Below are positions 60,316 through 64,000 of a stretch of 64,000 nucleotides of DNA, piece by piece. The stretch is taken from the NCBI RefSeq assembly GCF_023898865.1, contig NZ_JAGSOV010000086.1:1-64000 (forward strand). Reading direction: 5' to 3'. The notes below the pieces were generated by a model, which was not told the origin of the DNA, ran no database searches, and was given only the letters and a program-made list of their open reading frames with translations. The DNA comes from Pseudonocardia humida. GTDB lineage: Bacteria > Actinomycetota > Actinomycetes > Mycobacteriales > Pseudonocardiaceae. Both the position numbers and the translations under genes were made by a program. Numbering within the stretch: position 1 is the first letter of the stretch; every line of letters begins with the position of its first letter.

Positions 60316-62964
60316 TCAGCCCTCGGGCAGCAGCAGGCCGTGCCGCCGGGCGATGTCGACGGCCTCCCGGCGGGACCCGGCGTCGAGCTTGCTGTAGATC
60401 GCCCGGACGTGGGTCTTGACCGTGCTGTGCGAGACGGTGAGGTCCCGGGCGATCTCGTCGAAGGAGCGCTGGGAGGGCAGCAGGTTGAGCACCGCCCGCT
60501 CCCGGCCGGTCAACGCCACGGTGCTGCGGTCGATCCCCAGGGCGTGCCGTGCCGCGAGCACCCGTCGCGCGGTCGGGTCGAGGGCGCCGAAGCTGCCGAG
60601 GTGGCGCACGAGGAGGTCGACGACGTCGGGCGGGGCCGTCGCCAGCGGCCGGCGGGCGTCCATCGCCTCGGTGAGCTCCAGCGCCCGGCTCAGGCTGCCG
60701 CGGGCCCGGGAGGTGTGCAGGGTGCGCAGGGCGAGCCGGCACTCCACCACACACGCGTCGATCAGGGCCCAGGGGGTGAGCAACGGCCGCGATCCGTCCA
60801 GCAGCGGCGCGAGCTCCGCGTGGGCGGACCGGTGCCTGCCGAGCTCGCTCAGCTGCCAGGCCCGCAGCAGCGCCACCTCCCCGGCGTCGCCCAGGGCGCC
60901 GTCGGCCCAGCCCGAGACCGTGCGGGCCAGGTCGTGGCGACCGGCGAGCGATGCGGCCCGGTGCTCCAGCAGCGCGACCACGGCGATCAGGGCGGGCCCG
61001 GCGTGGCCGGAGGCGGCGACCCCGCGGGCGGACCGCAGGTCCTTCAGGCCGTCCAGGCGGTGCCCGACGTCGACCCGCGCCGCGCCGCGCACCGCCAGGC
61101 ACATCGCCGACATCAGGTCCGGTGGGGAGCCCGGGTCGGCGAAGGAGAGCGCCTTGCCGACGAGTTCCAGGCACCGCCCGGAGTCGGCCCGCAGCAGCGC
61201 GCCGAGGGAGCGCAGCATCGCGGTCACGGCCGCACCGCTGGTCGCCGCCCACTCGGTGCCCGGCGGCACGTCCCGGTCGGCGTGCTCGGCCAGCTCGGTC
61301 ATCCGCCGGTACTCACCCGTCCCCGCGGCGATCAGGGCGAGCACCGCGAGACCGTGGGCCACCAGCAGCCCCTGGCCCAGCTCGCGTGCCTGGTCCAGCG
61401 CCGGCTGCGCGATGCGCAGGGCCTCGCCCCGGCGCCCGGCCATCGCCAGCGCCAGCGCCCGTCCGAGCCGGCCCATGACGGCCAGCTCGGGATCCGCGGT
61501 GTCGGTCGTCGCGATCTCCTCGGTGGCGGCCAGCATGGCGTCCACGTCGCCGTCGGACGCGGCGATCCCGGCCACCACCCGGTTGCGCAGCGCCACCACG
61601 TCGGGCGGCGGATCCGCGGGCCACAGGTCGTCCGCCCGGTCGAGGTGGGCCCGCGCCGCGCGAACGTCCCCGACCTGCAGGTCGACCAGGACCCCCACCA
61701 TCGCCAGCCGCACGTCGTCGTCGTGGCCGCGCCCGACCAGCCAGGCCAGCGCCTCCCGCACGGCCCGCAGCCGTCCGTTGCCGACCAGGGGCAGCGCGTG
61801 CCGCCGGAGCAGGGCGGTCACCAGGGTGGTGTCCGCGGCCCGCCGGGCGTGCGCGAGCGCGGCGACGGGCTGGTCGCGGTCGGCGAACCAGGCGGCCGCG
61901 CGGCGGTGCAGCTCGGTCACCAGGTCGGGCCGGCGGCGGCGCAGGTCCGCGAGCAGGTGCGAGCGCAGCAGCGGGTGCACCCGGTAGTAGACCCGGCCCT
62001 CACCCGAGCTGATCACCAGCGAGGTCTCGTGCTCGAGCACGTCGAGCACCTCGCCCGCGTCCGGCCGGCCGGACAGGGCCGTGGCCAGCGACGCCGACAG
62101 CCGGTCGCACACGCTGACCGAGGCGAGCAGTTCCCGGGCCCCGCGCGGCAGCCGGTCGAGGATCTCGGTGACGAGGTAGTCCGACACCGCCCGGCTGTTC
62201 GCGACGAGGTCGGCGACGAACACGTCCGGGTCGGCCCCGCGCATCGACAGCGAGGCCAGCCGCAGCCCGGCGGCCCACCCCTCGGTCTGCGCGACGAGCT
62301 GCCGGACCTGGTCGGAGCGGACGGGGATCTCCGCGGCGGCGAACATGGCGTCCGCCTCGGCCACCGAGAACCGGAGCTCGCCTGCGCGGACCTCGCACAG
62401 CCGCCCGTTCAGGCGCAGCCGCCCCAACGGCAGCGGCGGGTCGCTGCGCCCGGCCACCACGACCTGGAACCCGCGGGGGTGGTCCCGCACGAGCGTGCCC
62501 AGCCCGTGCAGCGGGTCGGTCGCGGTCAGCTCGTGGACGTCGTCGAGGACCAGGCGCAGCGCGGCCGGCATCGCCTCGACGGCCTCCAGGACGGCCGCCA
62601 CGAACTCGTGGTCGTGGCTCGGTCGCGCGGGTACGGCGAACCCGCGCAGGTCGTGCGCCTCGGGGACGACCGGGCACGAGGTGAGCGCGGTCAGCACCGC
62701 GGACCAGAAGCGCCGGTCGTCGTTGTCGTCCTCGTCGAGGGCCACCCACGCCGTGCGCGTCGGGTTGTGCGCTGCCCACTCGGCCAGCAGCAGCGTCTTG
62801 CCGTAGCCCGCGGGCGCGCTCACCAGCACCAGCTGGCCGGGTGCCGCGGCGTCGAGCGCATCCAGCAGGCGCGGCCGGGAGACGTGGCGCGCCGACAGCC
62901 GGGGTACCGCCGTCTTGACCCGCGGTACCCCGAGCCGACCCCGTGCCGGTGGCCATTCGCCCAT
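60316..62964 (-). CDS. MalT-type LuxR family transcriptional regulator
   Basis: An 882-residue STAND ATPase regulator. Walker A APAGYGKT (about 46-53) and the DDVHEL box (about 121-126) lie in the ATPase part. A long TPR-like helical region follows, and the C-terminus is a GerE/LuxR helix-turn-helix (TGRERAVLNLLPSQRSFDEIA, then STVKTHVRAIYSKLD). Such proteins are activated by a small inducer. It is intact, unlike its paralogue at 56164. Candidate targets are the BrkB gene and the genes at 63053 and 63476. Confidence 0.9.
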   Translation of the reverse strand: MGEWPPARGRLGVPRVKTAVPRLSARHVSRPRLLDALDAAAPGQLVLVSAPAGYGKTLLLAEWAAHNPTRTAWVALDEDDNDDRRFWSAVLTALTSCPVVPEAHDLRGFAVPARPSHDHEFVAAVLEAVEAMPAALRLVLDDVHELTATDPLHGLGTLVRDHPRGFQVVVAGRSDPPLPLGRLRLNGRLCEVRAGELRFSVAEADAMFAAAEIPVRSDQVRQLVAQTEGWAAGLRLASLSMRGADPDVFVADLVANSRAVSDYLVTEILDRLPRGARELLASVSVCDRLSASLATALSGRPDAGEVLDVLEHETSLVISSGEGRVYYRVHPLLRSHLLADLRRRRPDLVTELHRRAAAWFADRDQPVAALAHARRAADTTLVTALLRRHALPLVGNGRLRAVREALAWLVGRGHDDDVRLAMVGVLVDLQVGDVRAARAHLDRADDLWPADPPPDVVALRNRVVAGIAASDGDVDAMLAATEEIATTDTADPELAVMGRLGRALALAMAGRRGEALRIAQPALDQARELGQGLLVAHGLAVLALIAAGTGEYRRMTELAEHADRDVPPGTEWAATSGAAVTAMLRSLGALLRADSGRCLELVGKALSFADPGSPPDLMSAMCLAVRGAARVDVGHRLDGLKDLRSARGVAASGHAGPALIAVVALLEHRAASLAGRHDLARTVSGWADGALGDAGEVALLRAWQLSELGRHRSAHAELAPLLDGSRPLLTPWALIDACVVECRLALRTLHTSRARGSLSRALELTEAMDARRPLATAPPDVVDLLVRHLGSFGALDPTARRVLAARHALGIDRSTVALTGRERAVLNLLPSQRSFDEIARDLTVSHSTVKTHVRAIYSKLDAGSRREAVDIARRHGLLLPEG

Positions 62965-63052
62965 ACGCAGTATTCATCTCACGCTACTAGCGATGCGATC
63001 CGCGGAGTAGTGCCGGAACGGGCAACGATTCACGTTCTGCTGTGCTCGGTCG

Positions 63053-63262
63053 TCACGGGCCGTGGGGAATCTCCTGCAGGGACACCACCCGCAGCCCCAG
63101 TGACTGGATCAGTGCGAGCACGCCGTGCAGGTGCGATTCGTCCTGGACCTCCCCGACGATGATGGTCTCGGGTGGGGCGTCGACCACGACCATGTCCGGA
63201 AAGGCGCCGCGGGACCGCTCGGACACCAGACCGGCCACCCGGAATTCGTAGCGTGATGACAC
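63053..63262 (-). CDS. Small unknown protein
   Basis: A 69-residue protein with a beta-alpha-beta pattern: YEFRVAGLVSERSRGAF, MVVVDAPPETIIVGEV, then a helix ESHLHGVLALIQSLGLRVVSLQEI. It looks like an ACT- or ferredoxin-like half domain. I know no name for it. Its stop is 88 bp before the LuxR start on the same strand. It is divergent from the AI-2E transporter gene. Confidence 0.7.
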   Translation of the reverse strand: MSSRYEFRVAGLVSERSRGAFPDMVVVDAPPETIIVGEVQDESHLHGVLALIQSLGLRVVSLQEIPHGP

Positions 63263-63475
63263 GTCCGGTACCTCCCGTCAGCGCGGCGCCGCACGACGCC
63301 AGAGTGCGGGAGCGCACCCTCGCTGTCCTCGTCCGGCGTGGGTGAGACGGCCCGCGGCCGCGGCGCGGGCCGGCAGGCGGTAGGGCGGCGGTTCTCCTCC
63401 GCTGCGGACGAGGCAGGCGCCGGGCCCGGTGCGCGACGGTCCACATCCACCGCAGCCCACGGCGAAGGAGGACCG

Positions 63476-64000
63476 GTGCCCCGTCACGGTCTCGACGGCC
63501 TGGCCGCCACCGGTGCGGCGAAGCCGCCGCGGGCGCTGCTCGTGCTGGGCGGCGCGGCGGCCGCGGTGATCGTCGCGGCCGGCCTGCAGGCGGCGGCCTG
63601 GCTGGTCGGGCCGGTGTTCCTGGCCCTGGTCGTCGTGATCACCGTCCATCCGGTGCGCCGCCGGCTGCGGGCGCTGGGCCTGCCGGGCTGGGTGGCGACG
63701 ACGGTGCTGGTCCTGATCGTCTTCGGTCTGGTGGTCGTGCTGGCCGGCGTCGTCGTCGTCGCGGTGGCGCAGCTGGTGACGGTCCTGCCGCTCTACGCCG
63801 ACGAGGCGAACGCGGTGGTCTCGTCCGGGACCGCGACCCTGGGCCGGTTCGGCGTCGGGACCGAGCAGCTGCGGGCGCTGGCCGCGTCGCTGAACTTCGC
63901 CAAGGTCCTGAGCTTCGCCAGCGGGCTGCTGCTGGGGTTGTCCAGCCTGCTGGGCAACGTCGTGTTCCTGCTGACCCTGCTGCTGTTCCTGTGCATCGAG
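63476..64000 (+). CDS. AI-2E family transporter (cut by window end)
   Basis: The first 175 codons of a polytopic membrane protein. It opens VPRHGLDGLAATGAAK, then helices VLGGAAAAVIVAAGLQAAAW and VGPVFLALVVVITVHPVRRRL, the latter with the HP motif typical of AI-2E/PerM family exporters. WVATTVLVLIVFGLVVVLAG follows. GTG 63476 has AAGGAGGA upstream. The full protein is usually 350-400 residues, so about half lies outside the window. Confidence 0.85.
   Translation, partial: MPRHGLDGLAATGAAKPPRALLVLGGAAAAVIVAAGLQAAAWLVGPVFLALVVVITVHPVRRRLRALGLPGWVATTVLVLIVFGLVVVLAGVVVVAVAQLVTVLPLYADEANAVVSSGTATLGRFGVGTEQLRALAASLNFAKVLSFASGLLLGLSSLLGNVVFLLTLLLFLCIE

Noticed and set aside
1-64000. tRNA, rRNA, CRISPR arrays, riboswitches, intact transposases or integrases
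   Set aside because: I looked for their usual sequence or protein signatures and found none. Structured RNAs with weak sequence conservation could still be missed without a covariance search.

Overview
The window is very GC-rich DNA from an actinomycete, with strong G/C in third codon positions. Gene density, many GTG starts, ATGA/GTGA overlaps, several starts that look leaderless, and abundant SARP, LAL, TetR, MarR and cupin-XRE regulators all fit. A Pseudonocardiaceae-like soil or plant-associated genus is plausible, but no rRNA or marker gene here fixes it. I see no rRNA, tRNA, CRISPR array or recognisable intact insertion sequence.

Layout. 0.1-7 kb: a DUF1772-like membrane protein, an orphan cytochrome P450 with two dyads in its promoter, a GNAT enzyme, a DHFR-fold reductase and a large SARP/AfsR-type regulator. 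7.5-12.8 kb: a compact minus-strand island of slightly lower GC with six genes in a row: TIR protein, small membrane protein, membrane protein with a zinc-ribbon tail, vWA protein, PP2C-like phosphatase and a lipid-anchorless kinase-like protein with C-terminal membrane segments. The vWA/PP2C/kinase trio matches the TerY-phosphorylation triad of predicted conflict and stress systems. With the TIR protein it is the best candidate here for an undescribed defence system. 13.2-21.8 kb: AlkD-like DNA glycosylase, spermidine-synthase-like methyltransferase, a MetX-like acyltransferase divergent from a tryptophan-dioxygenase-like haem protein, a frameshifted LAL regulator, and a YceI protein. 22-28.2 kb: a surface-glycan or lipid-sugar style cluster (GT-C membrane protein, cytochrome b/molybdopterin oxidoreductase, methyltransferase, two sugar transferases, epimerase). 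28.3-31.5 kb: a MarR-like regulator divergent from two tandem UGT-type glycosyltransferases.

32-38 kb: two tandem S9 peptidases and a CPBP membrane protease. Three promoters in this stretch share one dyad inside a 19-bp spacer, the layout used by MerR-family activators. The third promoter sits in front of a broken gene that looks like a MerR effector domain. 38-42 kb: a MarR gene facing a decayed oxidoreductase, then a zinc-starvation block with two Zur-like boxes (DUF318 permease, TIGR03943 protein, cysteine-free ribosomal protein L33, truncated L28, ferredoxin-like protein). 42-47 kb: LLM oxidoreductase, a degenerate DUF574 methyltransferase, cupin-XRE regulator, methyltransferase, TetR and SDR genes, and a 166-bp nested stem-loop. 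47-51 kb: a secreted RTX-like protein and a membrane Ser/Thr kinase with a beta-propeller and a 9-bp tandem repeat. 51-55.3 kb: a cupin-XRE regulator divergent from a four-gene catabolic operon (RidA, esterase, class II aldolase, FAD monooxygenase). 55.3-64 kb: HdeD-like protein, two paralogous MalT-type LuxR regulators (one frameshifted), a YihY/BrkB protein, a small unknown, and an AI-2E transporter cut by the window end.

Six or so genes are broken by single- or double-base shifts. Several shifts lie in G or C runs or dinucleotide repeats, so some may be sequencing errors; the DUF574 and oxidoreductase genes are decayed beyond that explanation.
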